This document shows positions 9,376-21,737 of a stretch of 64,000 bases of DNA, one piece after another; within the stretch, counting starts at the first letter, position 1; every line of letters starts with the position of its first letter. This DNA comes from Triplophysa rosa. Lineage: Eukaryota > Chordata > Actinopteri > Cypriniformes > Nemacheilidae. The stretch lies in NCBI RefSeq assembly GCF_024868665.1, contig NC_079896.1, positions 3,507,029-3,571,028 on the forward strand. Direction: 5' to 3'. The position numbers were made by a program, and so were the translations under genes. Under the pieces are notes generated by a model, which worked only from the letters and a program-made list of their open reading frames with translations, was not told the DNA's origin and made no database searches.

Positions 9376-11190
9376 CGTTTGATCTAGTATAGCAGATGTG
9401 TTGCCATAATGTTTCTTCAGCGAGTGTCCCAAAAACCTTGCTAATATCTCAAATAATACATAAAAGGATTTTGATCTCAAAACCCAGTGGTGCAAGACTC
9501 TAAAGAGGAACTCTCAAAAGTTTTTTACAGCAATGTTGACTTTGACAAATTTTGAAAGTTAATGTTACATTATTATATTTCATATTTATTTCAAACGTAT
9601 CTAATTGCATCAACTTATTTCAAAAGCAAGTGCAGATTCTGCTAAAATAGGTGCTGGATCTAATTCTATGAGCACAATTTTGAGTAGTAGTTCGCATAAA
9701 TATATTTCATAATTTACTCACCCTCGTGCCATCGTATATGACTTCCTTCTGTACCTGAACATTAATCAAAAGGTTAATAAGTGTCTTCTGAAGCAAATTA
9801 ATATGCGCGTGAGAGAACTTGAGTCACGAGACACACTAGAACCAATGTGATTCAAAATTATCAGCATTTACATTTTTTATTAACCCACCGGAGGAGTCCT
9901 TTAAATTAATGAAAGATTGATGTGCTTTTTGGAGCTTCACTATGTTGAGCCACATATAATAAGATACTATCAAGGCATTTTAATATAAAATTATGTTTGT
10001 GTTCAGCTGAAGAAAAGAATGGCATGAGGGTGAAAAAATGAAGATAGAAAAGTTCAGATGGGTGAAGTATTCCTTTAAGGCCTACAAGCATGATTATAAA
10101 TTGCCTCCTTGTAAAGCTGATTAGAAATGTTCAAAATGCACTGTACTTTCTGCGGGACACAATAATACAGCACATTCTTTTGTTTATAAATCAGGAAAGC
10201 TGTGGGCATTACAGAAGCAATTTACCGCAGTATTAATTTAAGACGCGCGTGTCTGCGCCAACATCGTGTTAATAATTTCCTCCAGTCATCTCGCACTTAC
10301 AGCGAGTGATATAACTCTTCTATCATTGTCGCCTTAAGTGTCTCGTCTGCTTCGGTTCATTAATTAACTTCAGACGGACGTGCGCACAACACAAAAGTGA
10401 GATAAAGACAGTGAGAGAGAGAGAGACTACATAATGCAGTAGGTGGTGTAAAACAAATCCAAAATCGCCCGGAAAGATGCGATCTCACTCAAGTGTGTGT
10501 GTGAACTGCTTCATTGCATCTGTAGCATCTCAACTGCTTTATGTCGGTTTGCATATCGTGTCTGAAAGCGTGTCGTTTCCGCAGGCTTCAGGGGAGATCC
10601 ACGCATCGCCTGCGAGGGATGAGGCCATTATTTTTTCAGCGACCGAAACAGAGCTGACCGCACCTTCAGGCAGACAGAAGACGTCTGAATATCTCTGTGT
10701 CACCTCCTCTTTACCACACGATGAACCACAACACACTAGAAGTGGCCTTTTTTCTAAACTCTGCAAGTCAAATGTAATAAAAGGAAAAGCAATATGATAA
10801 GAAGCGGACTGTTGAACTGTTGGACATGAGATTGTCTGTGAATTCACTGCCCTCTGCGATCTGGCAGATATTAGTCAAACTATTTTCTGGTATCCATCAT
10901 GTTTTACAGTTTAGCTGTTGTTGTGACACATGTGAGAACTTTGTGAAATCTTTCTTGCATATAAATACTACTGTATGACAGTTTTCATTTGTCTCATTGG
11001 ATTTCCTTATGAAGGTTCATATAAACAAATGCCTCGCTTGATATAACAGTTCTTCCAGTGTTTATATCTTATCTTACTGCCTTTTCTCTACAGTTGTGTT
11101 AACTAAGACCCCACCCGACTGTCAATATGTGAGACTAAACTACAATCTTTTTATGTTTCTGTTAGAGCGCCCATAGGCCCATATAGGACG
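9376..11190. other. Intergenic, no gene seen; one degenerate TTAA MITE
   Basis: The stretch 9,683-10,078 looks like an old TTAA-type MITE: it has a CTCACCCTCGTGCCATCG-like left part and a right end ATTCCTTTAAGG, with loose inverted matches. A short GA run sits near 10,410-10,430. Two overlapping frames around 10,477-10,847 on opposite strands show no recognisable domain. I see nothing else to annotate. Confidence 0.5.
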
Positions 11191-11402
11191 GCTCTCACTA
11201 AATCCTTGGTGTTTCGATTCTGACGTCATCACGCAACAGTGTTTTTTTGGCGATTTTAACAATCATAGGTAGTTTAGATGGTTAGGGTTAGGGTGTGGGT
11301 TAGGGTAAAGGTTTCGTAAGACTTGAAACACCAAGGATTTAGTCAAAACCAACAAGCCACGCCCACGTATCTGACTCGAAGCATCAAGGATTTAGTGAGA
11401 GC
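11191..11402. mobile_element. MITE with CTCTCACTAAATCCTTG termini, copy 1
   Basis: The inverted ends are GCTCTCACTAAATCCTTGGT and the complementary AAGGATTTAGTGAGAGC. The interior holds a TTAGGG-rich patch (GGTTAGGGTTAGGG near 11,280) and a 'CAAGCCACGCCCAC' segment. A second, left-truncated copy in the opposite orientation lies at 48,966-49,145. Confidence 0.75.
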
Positions 11403-11891
11403 CATACAAGACAGACCATTGTTTTATCATTACTTGAGGTATGGTAAAAGTAAAACAAAACATTCACATTACATGTTTTCATTAATGTCCCTACACAATT
11501 TGTCCAGAGCTGGACTTTGACCTTGAATCATGTCACATGCGCTCCATTACAGACTGCAAGCCAAACCTGTCTTTCCACGTCCCTCTTTATCTGAACATCT
11601 TAACATCTTTATCTAAGCTCAAAAGCATCGTTTTAGTATTTATAAATACTTCTTTGCTTTTTCTTTGAAACATGCTGACAAATGGGAATGTAATGAGATA
11701 GATTTGGCCCCCTGAAGAGTCACCGATTGAGTCTGCCAGTTTTAGATCTACCGGGGTCCCATATGGTTGGGATCTTGCCAGCAGGGAAATCCACTGAGTC
11801 TCAGAGATGCACAATCTCTCAATATTTCTCTTTACAATTCGCATCACTTCATAATCGGACAAATCTATTGAAAAATGTGTGGTTTTCTAAG

Positions 11892-12302
11892 CAGATGAGG
11901 ACAGTAGTGAAGTATTTTTACTCCCCCCTACAAATTTACTTTACTACATTCTAAAGCATAATATCATCATACACCGAAGCACAATACATGTAATTCATGA
12001 ACTGCATTTCATAAATACATTTTTTTATCTTTTATCTCTAATACTTAAGTGCTTTAAAATCGACTTTTTATTTTTATTTTCAAATCAATTTTAAAGTAAA
12101 ATTAAGAAAATACTAGATTTTAATTCACTTAATGTAAATATGAAATGATATGAATATGAAAAATATTTAAAAAATTCAAATGAAGTGGAGTAAGATGCTT
12201 TATAATGAAGTGAAGTGAATTTCTAATGTACAAACTCTGATAAAGTACAGATGCTTTAAAATTGACTTTAAATTAAAAATACTTCCCTACTGTCCGCCTC
12301 TG
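11892..12302. mobile_element. hAT-type MITE, 411 bp, with 8-bp target duplication
   Basis: TTTCTAAG occurs immediately before (11,884-11,891) and after (12,303-12,310) the element, a perfect 8-bp target duplication. The ends are CAGATGAGGACAGTAGTGAA and the inverted CAGAGGCGGACAGTAGGGAA. The interior is AT-rich and non-coding, so it depended on a hAT transposase supplied elsewhere. This is the cleanest transposon boundary in the window. Confidence 0.93.
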
Positions 12303-12332
12303 TTTCTAAGCAGAAATGTAATTTTTGGATAA

Positions 12333-12605
12333 CATTTTACAATAAGGTTGTTTTGTTAACTTTAGTTAATGTAATCCTTCTATAATACTTCAACAGCATT
12401 TTTATTACTAAGTTTATATTAATTTCAGCATGTACTAATACATTTTTTAAAAAGTGCAACTGTTAACATTAATGCATAATGAACTAACATGAATTATATA
12501 ACATTAACCAAGAATAATAAATGCTGAAAATAAACATTGTTCATTGTTAGTTTATGTTAGCTAATGCATTTACTTAAGTTAACAAATACAATATAAGTGT
12601 TAGCA
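12333..12605. repeat. Dispersed 'GTTAACATTAATGCATAATGAACTAA' repeat
   Basis: An AT-rich segment with repeated blocks of the type TTAGTTAATG, AACATTAATGCAT and GTTCATTGTTAG, many in opposite orientations. A related fragment appears at 30,050-30,130. It has no coding capacity; the superfamily is not determined. Confidence 0.55.
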
Positions 12606-12610
12606 ATATT

Positions 12611-15600
12611 TGTTATGCAAAAAAATGCATCACAAGAAAAACATTGCAACTACATAGCAACACCCTAGCAACCACTGGACTAGACTTGGACCAGAAAGCA
12701 CCACTTACATTTTCCATAACCAAATGTAAAATCTAGTTATTATTTACATGTTTTTGTGCCTGTTTTAGAGAACCAAATGATAAAAAAGGTTTGAGGACAG
12801 CAGATATTTTTTGTAGATGTCCAGATCATTTTGTTCAAATATGCTTCTTCATCATATGACACAGGGATCTTGATGAATGTAATCTGATTTCAGCAGGTGT
12901 ATTCCCAAGAGTTGTGTGTGTTTGTGTGTATGTGATAATAAGGGACTCCTCTCTGTTTGAATTAAACAGCTGAGCCCCTGCGCATCTCATCGGGAGAGCT
13001 AGTCTAGGCATGTTACTTGTGTTAGCGCACACATGCGTGCTTGTCCTACTAAAGCGCGCTCATAAAAGCCAGGGGTCTTCCACGCACCCCCCAGAACAGT
13101 GTCATTCCAGTACAGCAGTAATTTATCCTGACAGGCTATTAAACCTCTGCAGATTGGTTTATCGGATAACCACTTTAAGCACAGATGTATAAACACTATG
13201 AGATTTTAAATCGCCCTCTGGCCATATAAAAGAAGTGTTGGGTTTTCCTAAGTCTGTCCTGATATCTGACTGTCTTAAATGAAATTTCATGCCCTTTTGG
13301 TTTCGTGGCAAGCAAATCCTCTCACAAGTGAAACTCAGTGAACTTTACAAAAAGGTCCATTTCACCTCAAAAACAAAGGAACATTATACTTCAAACGGAG
13401 CACATTTTAGCGATGTATTTTTGTATTGCAGCGTTCCTTTTGTGACATTTAAGCATTCTTATCATTTGTGTTCTGACATTTTACATTTATTTATTTTTGT
13501 TTGTTATTTTTATTATTCTTGATGGCAGTTCATTTTTCATTTATATAAATTTAAGTGTATTTTTTTCCTTTTTCTTTTAACAGATACTACAATAGACACC
13601 CATTTCATTAAAACAACATAACATTACTGTTTTTGTTAGATTGTTAGTTTCCCAATGAAAAAAACCTAATGCTTCGTAACTGTGTCTTTTTCATTTCATT
13701 TCAGAATAAAATATGAAACATTCACGTTCTCGAGAGCTTTCATGATATCGATCCTTACTGTACTCAGTCGTTTCTTTTGTTCTTAAAGAGAATATCATTT
13801 TCCATGTTGTCACACACGGCTTATATTTACGGTCGTTGGCTCGAGAGGAAATGGGTTGTGAAATTAAAGGGAGACTTTGGGAGCACATTACGTGACTGTC
13901 CTTGATGCCACGGACACCAGCGCACAGACTCGTGTGATTCATGACACCAGAAGTTGAAAAAAAGGTTTTGTTCTTTGTAATACCACAGAGAGAAAAGGAA
14001 ATCTGTCTGTTTCAAAATTTGAAAAAAGTGAAGATCAAATTAACATCACACAATCCACACAATTTGCGGCACCATTCATGTTCGCCGCACAAATAGTACA
14101 AGAGTTACTCAATACTGGTGTTTATTTCTTTGTTTGATACTTCGGGTTAGACGGGTGCTTCGTAATAGTGATATCTGCCTAGCAAGCATCCCTCCTCCCT
14201 GACAATTATGTACAATCATCTTCCTTTATAAGCACGTCTGTTCAATGCTGAGTCATGGCCTTTTCTTTCCATCTGAGATGTGGATCACTTAGAAAAGCCT
14301 TCAGGCGTGACATCACATCTGTGGCCCATCGCCAGTGATTCCTCAGACTGTGTGATGTCATCACTGTACTCATCCTCTCCACGCTGCCCGTGGAGCGGCT
14401 CGAGGTGCCTGTCGCCATAGTAACAGGAGGAGAACCATCCAATGACCGCAGAATGCAACAGTAGAGGCTGCGTCGGCAGACTTATTTACAATTAGTGTAC
14501 TGATGGTTAGATGACTTTGATTTTAGACATATGGGCGAATATTTCATTATTTACATATGTTAGCATTGTAGTGTATCACATCTGCGTGTATGTGTGTGTG
14601 TGTTGTTGCAGTCTGGGATGGATCTGCTGCAGTATGTGACCTTGGGAAGCTTCGGGTCTTGGCTCAACGCCACCGTCTGACACCACCTTAACCTCAAGCG
14701 GATCTGAACAAATGTGGATCAAGTCATGACAGTCGAGTGATGCCGGACCCATTTCTTGTTTGGAATTTTGGTTCTGAAGTAATTACAATATAAGATCTAG
14801 TTTATGAAATTTCCATTCCTGCACAAAACCAAAGCAGTGAGGATAACCACATGAATCTGTCCCTGTCCGGCACAATGCACCTCTACAGAAAGGACTGTAG
14901 GCACATGACACTTATTTTAATGAGCTTAAAAGGTTTTCATTACCAATTCTCTTTAATAAACGTAAACACTATATATTGATAACATTGTCCCCTATGACTG
15001 AACTTGTGTACCCCTGTGACCTCGAGTGTGAATAATCAATAGGGCTTGGCTCATGGATGCTGTTTACTCATCGCACGCAGCCATAGAATTTCACTGAGCT
15101 TTCAGATTTAATTAAAGAGTGTGAGCTTGTGCAAGGTGAAGTACATGAACACTCCTCATTATTGGCTTCTCTTTTGAAAAACGACCAAGCTGTCAGCGAG
15201 ATTTCAGAGGAAGGATTGACACGCAAGCTTCAGCTATAAAACAAACATTTAAAAACACAAATATGATTAGCTAACAAATGCAAAGAAATCATACGAAAAC
15301 CTGATATATAAACTAAAAAATTATGTATTTTAATTAGTTCCAAGATACTCCAGAATGCAATTGTGCTTAAACTTTTTTTTTAAGTTTTAAACATTGATTT
15401 AGTTATTATATGATACGATTGCCAAAAGTGCTAAAATTGTCGTACACAACTGGATTAGAAACCCACACTATTCTATATATCATTCTATATATCATTTAAG
15501 TAAGTAAACAGCAGGCTACTCCTTTATTAACATAAAGTAGCCTGACTGACAAAGCTAAAGAACATCTTGTTTTATTTCAGTGCACCTATATAACACATTT

Positions 15601-16150
15601 CTGCAAAAAAAACCTAATTATCCAGGACAACGGAAACTTTTATTCAGCTGTCCATGCACCCTTAAAGGTTACGTTTTCAAAGTAGGTCGTGGAAACATCC
15701 CTTACGCGTCCCCTTTAAATTGCCCACTCTGCGCAAAAAGTGAGGAGTGGTGGCGCGCGCGTAACGCGCGTTTTATCATCCAAGACTCTTTTGGTATGCA
15801 AAGCAATAATTGACTGCAGATTAAACGCTTTAACTAACTATCCTGTGTTAACGTAATGCAAGAACTACAGAGAAATCGCAGGGGAGGTACAGTAGACAGA
15901 CAGGTAGGAGTCGAGACGGGTGCTGTCCAAGGTGCCGCTGCTGCGTTTTGCATACTGTCTGTTTCCATGGCAAGAACATGTTTATAATTTGTAGGCGGTC
16001 ACTTCCCATTACGCACATGTTCTATTTAGGGAGTTTTTAATGGAGTAAACAAATCCACATATTCAAAAGTTGCGCAATTTCACCTACTCGCGTTTTAATG
16101 TCACACGTTGACTGTGTAATTCAGAGATGTGATTAATGCAAACTAATGCA
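12611..16150. other. Intergenic upstream of kcna2, no gene seen
   Basis: Short frames here show no domain. There are AT-rich stretches around 13,480-13,640 and 15,240-15,500. The blocks near 13,000-13,190 and 14,240-14,460 have more balanced composition than their surroundings and could be conserved regulatory DNA, but only alignment to other fish could show that. Confidence 0.4.
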
Positions 16151-16179
16151 TCTGTAGCGTCATTTGTTGCAACCTGTCT

Positions 16180-16546
16180 GACGCGGAGTGCGTCTTACTG
16201 TAGCCTCCTAATGCCTCCTTAAACGTGGAATACGCAACTTTCTACGTTCGCGTTAGAGAACAACAAACGTGTTTCCGTCCCTTGTCCTTCTCACGCAACC
16301 TGGGTTGAAGAACCTTCGGGGAAGACGAGAACACACCCGAATACTGTACCTCTCCGCCCCTCCTCTCCGCCTGCCCCGTTACGCACAATGCGCCGAGAGC
16401 TACAGCAGACGGTGGCGGCCGGGATTTAAGGAATCACATGTGTGTTTGTCATCGTCTCCACGGCCACACGGACACTGCGATGCCATCCTGACTTCGAGAA
16501 GGTTGTCGTGACTTCTGGCACCTATAGAGGAAGCCTTGGTATCCCG
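16180..16546 (+). promoter_or_regulatory. kcna2: Possible kcna2 promoter and 5' noncoding exon
   Basis: This block is the most GC- and CpG-rich sequence upstream of kcna2 (for example GTTACGCACAATGCGCCGAG and GGTGGCGGCCGGG). It ends with CCCGGG followed by GTGAAT, a possible splice donor near 16,547. A polypyrimidine tract and TTTCAG acceptor lie at 17,760-17,774, just before the coding exon. Mammalian KCNA2 has noncoding 5' exons and one coding exon, so the arrangement is plausible, but no transcript evidence is available here. Confidence 0.35.
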
Positions 16547-17334
16547 GGGTGAATTCTAAGTTTCTCCAGCAGGTATATTGCCTTCTGATTATATAGCCTC
16601 ATGTCAGATGATGTATTGAATAGTCTGTTAATATGCCAATGTTTTATGAATTTATTTGTCATGTTGCATGTGCTTGTTTCTCTTTTATTTTCTATATGAT
16701 TATTAAATGCACGTGGATATATATCAAAAGAGAAAAGACAGACCACCAGGTCTTGAAATGTATTTTCCTGTAGTTTAATATTTCATAAGCTCTTTCTGCT
16801 GAATATTTTAAAGCACGCTGGTTGTGTTTGAGACAAGCAACATTTTATTAAAACTCAGGTAGCAAGTGTGCCATAGGCAGTGTTTAGAATGTTAGGGTAC
16901 TTCAGGAAAAAGAGAAGAAATGCATAGGTAATGTACGCCCCTGCAGCACTGTCTGAATGCAGAATGGCTGTTAGATGGGTCTCATATAAATGGGTCTCTT
17001 TCACATGAATGCATTTTGAGAGATGCAGTTGTACAGTATATGGATGCTGTCTATTGCAATAAAAACCAGATACAGATAACCAAGCTTGAAGTAAGCTTTT
17101 TTACTGTTGTTGTTTTTTCTTTAAAGATTACTTTTTACCCAAACTTCTCTTAATATTAAGGAATATTAATGTAAATATTAATATTATATATTTAAGAATA
17201 TATTTTTTTTTCTTTATTATTTATTTATATAATACTAATAAATTATTATTCAATATTAACATTATTGAAAGAAAAAATATTTAATATATTTGAAACATAA
17301 TATAATTTATTTTTCATGAACAAATAGTACACTC

Positions 17335-17615
17335 TGTGCCGATCTGGGCCAGTCGGTACGTAAATGGTTTCATTTTCCACCGCAGGGATGATAACGGAAA
17401 TCTTTAGAATGTAACCACAAACGCATCATGTGCTTCCTTGGTAACACAAGAGACTGAGCTATAACTTCTCTGCATGTATTCTATTAGTACGAAATTCTAA
17501 GCCGAGATCAGTTTGTACACATTTTGTGTCGAACCAGGCTCAAGTGGAAACATAACTGTAACCGTTTCAGACCGTGCTTAGAATGGTTCGGCGCGATGGT
17601 GGAAAAGCGCTCTAT
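17335..17615. repeat. Probable degenerate DNA element upstream of kcna2
   Basis: The segment contains 'TCATTTTCCACCGC' near its start and 'GATGGTGGAAAAGCGC' near its end, roughly inverted relative to each other, with GGTTCGGCGCG- and CGGTACG-like motifs. This resembles a common fish MITE type but is badly decayed, and it would lie in the kcna2 5' intron. Confidence 0.35.
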
Positions 17616-17774
17616 ATTTATATTGAATTTATTGCAAATGTGTTAAATATGTTTTCTTTAGAATTACTTTAAGCCTTTAGATTCTTTAAAAAATTAAAAA
17701 CATGATAACACGATTACTAAAATCAGCATGTTTTTATACTGTCCTAAAATATCTTTCTGTTTACTCTCTTTCAG

Positions 17775-17902
17775 TCAACCCTCCTGGTAACACGCTGTGG
17801 CCCTTTGTGCCCTCTATCCTCTTCTGAGTGGATACCCTCCTCCGTCTTCCTAACGTGCGGTGCCCTGCTCTGGTAAAAGTGCAGGCCCCATCTTCCAGCA
17901 CA
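17775..17902 (+). other. kcna2: kcna2 5' UTR part of the coding exon
   Basis: The exon probably begins after the TTTCAG acceptor at 17,774. No ATG occurs between it and the ATG at 17,903, so scanning ribosomes should use that codon first. The same frame stays open upstream as far as a GTG at 17,828, but those 25 codons are not part of a Kv1.2 protein. Confidence 0.6.
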
Positions 17903-19384
17903 ATGACTGTGGCCACGGCCGACCCCTCGGATGAGGCATCTGCACACCCCGGCCTCCTTCAGGACTACGACCCCGAGGCGGAACAGGAGTGCTGTGAAAG
18001 AGTGGTCATCAACATCTCAGGTATGCGTTTCGAGACGCAGCTCAAGACCCTCTCGCAATTCCCCGAAACGTTACTCGGCGACCCCAAAAAGCGAATGAGA
18101 TACTTTGACCCGCTGAGGAACGAGTATTTTTTCGACAGAAACCGGCCCAGCTTTGACGCCATCCTTTACTACTACCAATCTGGTGGAAGGTTGCGCCGCC
18201 CCGCCAACGTGACTCTGGATGTCTTCTCGGAGGAGATCCGTTTTTACGAGCTGGGAGACGAAGCCATTGAGATATTCAGGGAGGATGAGGGGTTTGTTAA
18301 AGAAGAGGAGAGGCTGTTGCCTGACAATGAGTTTCAGAAGCAGGTCTGGCTGCTGTTCGAGTATCCGGAAAGTTCCGGACCTGCCAGGATTATAGCGATT
18401 ATATCCGTTATGGTGATCCTCATCTCTATCGTCAGTTTCTGCCTGGAAACGCTACCCATCTTCCGGAGCGATGAAGAAGAGATGCACAAAGTCCCCGTTG
18501 CTGTCTCTAACACCACAACCAGTTACACGTCCAACTACTTCACAGATCCATTCTTCATTCTAGAGACGCTATGCATCATCTGGTTCTCTTTCGAATTCTT
18601 GGTTCGCTTTTTCGCCTGTCCGAGTAAAGCCAACTTCTTTGTGCACATTATGAACATGATTGATGTGGTGGCCATCATCCCATACTTCATCACTTTGGGC
18701 ACAGAGCTGGCGGAGACGGCAGAGGACAGTCAACAAGGACAACAAGCCATGTCCCTTGCCATTCTGAGAGTCATCAGACTCGTACGTGTCTTTAGAATCT
18801 TCAAACTTTCCCGGCACTCTAAAGGACTTCAGATTCTTGGCCAGACCCTTAAAGCCAGCATGAGGGAGTTAGGCTTGCTCATCTTCTTTCTTTTCATTGG
18901 AGTCATTTTGTTTTCTAGCGCCGTCTATTTCGCTGAGGCGGACGAACCCGAGTCACAGTTCTACAGTATCCCGGAAGCCTTCTGGTGGGCTGTGGTGACA
19001 ATGACCACCGTTGGTTATGGAGATATGGTGCCCACCACCATCGGAGGGAAGATAGTAGGATCCCTCTGTGCCATAGCCGGCGTGTTGACCATCGCCCTGC
19101 CCGTGCCTGTCATCGTATCCAACTTCAACTACTTCTACCATCGAGAAACAGAGGGCGAGGAGCAAGCGCAGTATCTCCAGGTCAACGTCCCCAAAGCCGA
19201 CTCCCAAGAGGAGTTGAAGGGCAGTCGAAGCGGATCCACGATCAGCAAATCTGACTACGTGGAGATAGAAGAAGGCATTAACAACAGCAATGAAGACTTT
19301 CAAGAGGAGAGCCTCAAGACAGCAAACTGCACTCTAGCCAACACAAATTATGTTAATATTAAAAAAATGCTGACTGATGTGTAG
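17903..19384 (+). CDS. kcna2: Voltage-gated potassium channel Kv1.2 (Shaker family)
   Basis: A 493-residue Kv1 alpha subunit encoded by one uninterrupted exon, as is usual for Kv1 genes. In order it has the T1 tetramerisation domain (about 33-125, with [12 protein letters not shown]), S1 (160-182), an N-glycosylation site NTT at 203 in the S1-S2 loop, S2 (219-240), S3 (247-266) and the S4 voltage sensor (287-305, [16 protein letters not shown]). S5, the pore helix and the filter TTVGYGDM (368-375) follow, then S6 with the PVP hinge at 400-402 and a PDZ-binding end TDV. The start MTVATADP and the tail [14 protein letters not shown] are those of Kv1.2 rather than Kv1.1 or Kv1.3. The channel forms tetramers in neuronal membranes, particularly axons, and carries delayed-rectifier current. 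Teleosts often have a and b copies; which one this is cannot be told. Confidence 0.97.
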   Translation: MTVATADPSDEASAHPGLLQDYDPEAEQECCERVVINISGMRFETQLKTLSQFPETLLGDPKKRMRYFDPLRNEYFFDRNRPSFDAILYYYQSGGRLRRPANVTLDVFSEEIRFYELGDEAIEIFREDEGFVKEEERLLPDNEFQKQVWLLFEYPESSGPARIIAIISVMVILISIVSFCLETLPIFRSDEEEMHKVPVAVSNTTTSYTSNYFTDPFFILETLCIIWFSFEFLVRFFACPSKANFFVHIMNMIDVVAIIPYFITLGTELAETAEDSQQGQQAMSLAILRVIRLVRVFRIFKLSRHSKGLQILGQTLKASMRELGLLIFFLFIGVILFSSAVYFAEADEPESQFYSIPEAFWWAVVTMTTVGYGDMVPTTIGGKIVGSLCAIAGVLTIALPVPVIVSNFNYFYHRETEGEEQAQYLQVNVPKADSQEELKGSRSGSTISKSDYVEIEEGINNSNEDFQEESLKTANCTLANTNYVNIKKMLTDV

Positions 19385-20651
19385 GTAATGGTGAGTGTAT
19401 TGAAGACGGGTGGTCAAATCAGACTTATGAAAAGAAGCCACGTTGCGAGAGGATTATGGGGTCAAAACACCTCAGTTATTGACGTCTTTCATCTTACTTC
19501 TGTCCACAATCCAGGTATTCATCAATGTCTGCATGGACACCTTATCCTAAGCCAAGTATTCTATGGAACAACATAAATCAACTGTCAGTCTGTATATCTA
19601 CGTCTTACTCGAAAAGTCAAGCTTCGCCAAAGAAAACCCATTTGTGTGCTTCATCTGCTTTTAAAAACATCTGCACATGCAAAGAATATACAACCAAGAT
19701 AAATCACTCAAGTCTATTCTGCTGCTACCTGTTGATGTCCAAAAAGTCAACGAATGTTAACGACTGCTGTTAAAAAGTGTTAATAATTCAAAATCAGTAG
19801 GCCTATGGATAACGCTGCAAAGCTTCTGAAGACAAGCTGAATGTCATATTTTACCTTATTTACAGTCTGTGGTGTTTGAATCATTTTCTGTGTACACCAT
19901 CTGCCAAGTCTTTAGCATCCAGTCATCTTTTCTCTTTCATCTTTTTACGAACACAACATACTGTAAAGATGTTAAATGAAAACAAGCTAAGTGCCACAGA
20001 AACAAAAAATGCTTCATGTATTTCACGTAAGAGCATACTGTTCGGCGTATATTTTTATTGTTTCTGCTGCGAGCTGCAGAGATAGTGCAAAACGTAGTTG
20101 ATATTCAAATTAAATAGTCGTTAAATGGGCCATATTGTAGTTCACACCTTAGCAAATGGTTGGCAAACCCATACAGCACAGTTGTAGCAATGATTTCAGA
20201 TTATTTTCTGGCTTTGCTTCTTGGCTTTGTCTATCATCTTGAAATTTCTTTCAGATGTTAGGAAAACCTCGGTGGAGCTTGTTTTAGATAAGATATCTCT
20301 TTTTTACGACCTTAGATCTAGAAATCGCACCGATTTAAAGGTGCTGCATGACCTCAAAACCAATTCCAATGGCATGAATTTTCAAGTCAAGAGAAAGTGA
20401 TATACAGAAAATAGGTAGCTAGATATCATATTAATACGTAGCTTAATCTGTGTATATATCTATTTTTTTAATATAATTTCATCGTAATCCAAAGGCGCTG
20501 CTTTTAGGTTTCAGATCTGAGAGAACAGCAGGGAAAAGTATACAAGGGCAGAAAATGGCTATAGATTACTTGCTGAGTGCATATGAAATGAAACAGAAAC
20601 GTCATGTTTGATTTTTCAGCAAAACTGATTTTAAATGCAATGTCCAATAAA
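19385..20651 (+). other. kcna2: Probable kcna2 3' UTR
   Basis: No other gene signal follows the TAG. The first AATAAA I noticed downstream on this strand is at 20,646-20,651 (CCAATAAAAATAC), giving a 3' UTR of about 1.27 kb. The true end is uncertain because channel mRNAs often have longer 3' UTRs. Confidence 0.45.
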
Positions 20652-20710
20652 AATACATTTTATCTGATAATACTACTACAAAATGTCAAAAAGTCCAAAA
20701 ACACATTTAA

Positions 20711-21731
20711 ATGAGCAATGTGGGACTTTTAGGAGGATCTATTGACAGAAATGCAATTTAATATACAAAACTATGTCTTCAGAGGTGTATTAAGACCTTA
20801 CGTAATGAACCATTATGTTTGTATTACCTTAGAATAAGCTATTTTTTAATCTACATACAGAGCGAGCCTACATACATAGAATTCGCCATGTTGCGCGCCA
20901 TGTTTTGTACAGTAACCATAATCGGACAAACAGCTCTACAAATCTTCTACCCTGCGGTACGATGTCCTGCAGTACTAACTTACTCCTAACTGCTATCTCG
21001 CTCTTAGATCTAACGCCTTGGCTTTAACAGAGTTGCTTTACGTTAGCTAGCTCTGCCCTCAAACGAGCTGTGCAATGCAAGCATGAAATGCTTAGCTTTA
21101 TCATAGCTTAGATCACGCAAATAATATTGCAAATGAATAAAATAAGCAAAGACAAAACGAGTATATACAAGCAGCACACTGGTTCTAGATCAATAATGAC
21201 GCTCAAAACTGCTCCGTTACACAGCTAACACAACAACAACATCAACATATCTTGGTTCTAACAAACAGAAAAAACAACGTTACTCACAAACTGATCCATA
21301 TCAAAGCAACCTCCTCAGGGGTGGTTTTTAGACAATCTTTCTCTCCGTCTCTCTGCTGGAAAGTATCTCCGCTAAAAGCCTTCGCCATAGTACCGCGGGT
21401 GCTAACACGTCTCTTCTGGAAAGTCTTTATAATATTAACGCAGGTCCTTGCTCCTGCCTGACTTTTATCCTTCTTTTTATACTTAAAATCCACAGACCCT
21501 TTATTTTTATGTAATAAATAAGACATCGCTCCTTCTACAGTCTTTCTAATGCCCGCTTGTTCTCTGCCCTTCATCAACATGAGCAGACACGCTGTCTCAG
21601 CCGACGACATATTTTTGTACTGTGGCAGCCACCGTCCTGTTTCGAGAGGGAGGGGTGAGCGGAGGACTGAGAGATTGGTTGCAATTCTCAAACTCACTGC
21701 TAGTGGCCGCTAAAAATCCCACCCCAGACCT
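20711..21731 (-). mobile_element. 1.0-kb TTAA-flanked DNA element with a captured or residual exon
   Basis: TTAA stands at 20,707-20,710 and 21,732-21,735. The ends are imperfect inverted copies (left ATGAGCAATGTGGGACTTTT, right in reverse AAGGTCTGGGGTGGGATTTTT). A 160-bp deleted relative is at 29,883-30,042. The minus strand near 21,610-21,310 carries an open frame starting MSSAETACLLMLMKGREQAG that continues Lys-rich. I do not recognise it; it could be the first exon of an autonomous relative's protein. Confidence 0.65.
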
Positions 21732-21737
21732 TTAAAA

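Noticed and set aside
10477..10847. Overlapping 100-codon frames on both strands
   Set aside because: No similarity to any family I know, no splice or poly(A) context, and equal frame length on the opposite strand suggests chance.
17828..17902. Extension of the kcna2 frame 25 codons upstream
   Set aside because: The extension begins with GTG, not ATG, and Kv1.2 proteins start at MTVAT; the ATG at 17,903 is the first one after the likely splice acceptor.
21284..21697. 137-codon minus-strand frame as an independent gene
   Set aside because: It lies wholly inside a TTAA-flanked element, so it is treated as part of that transposon.
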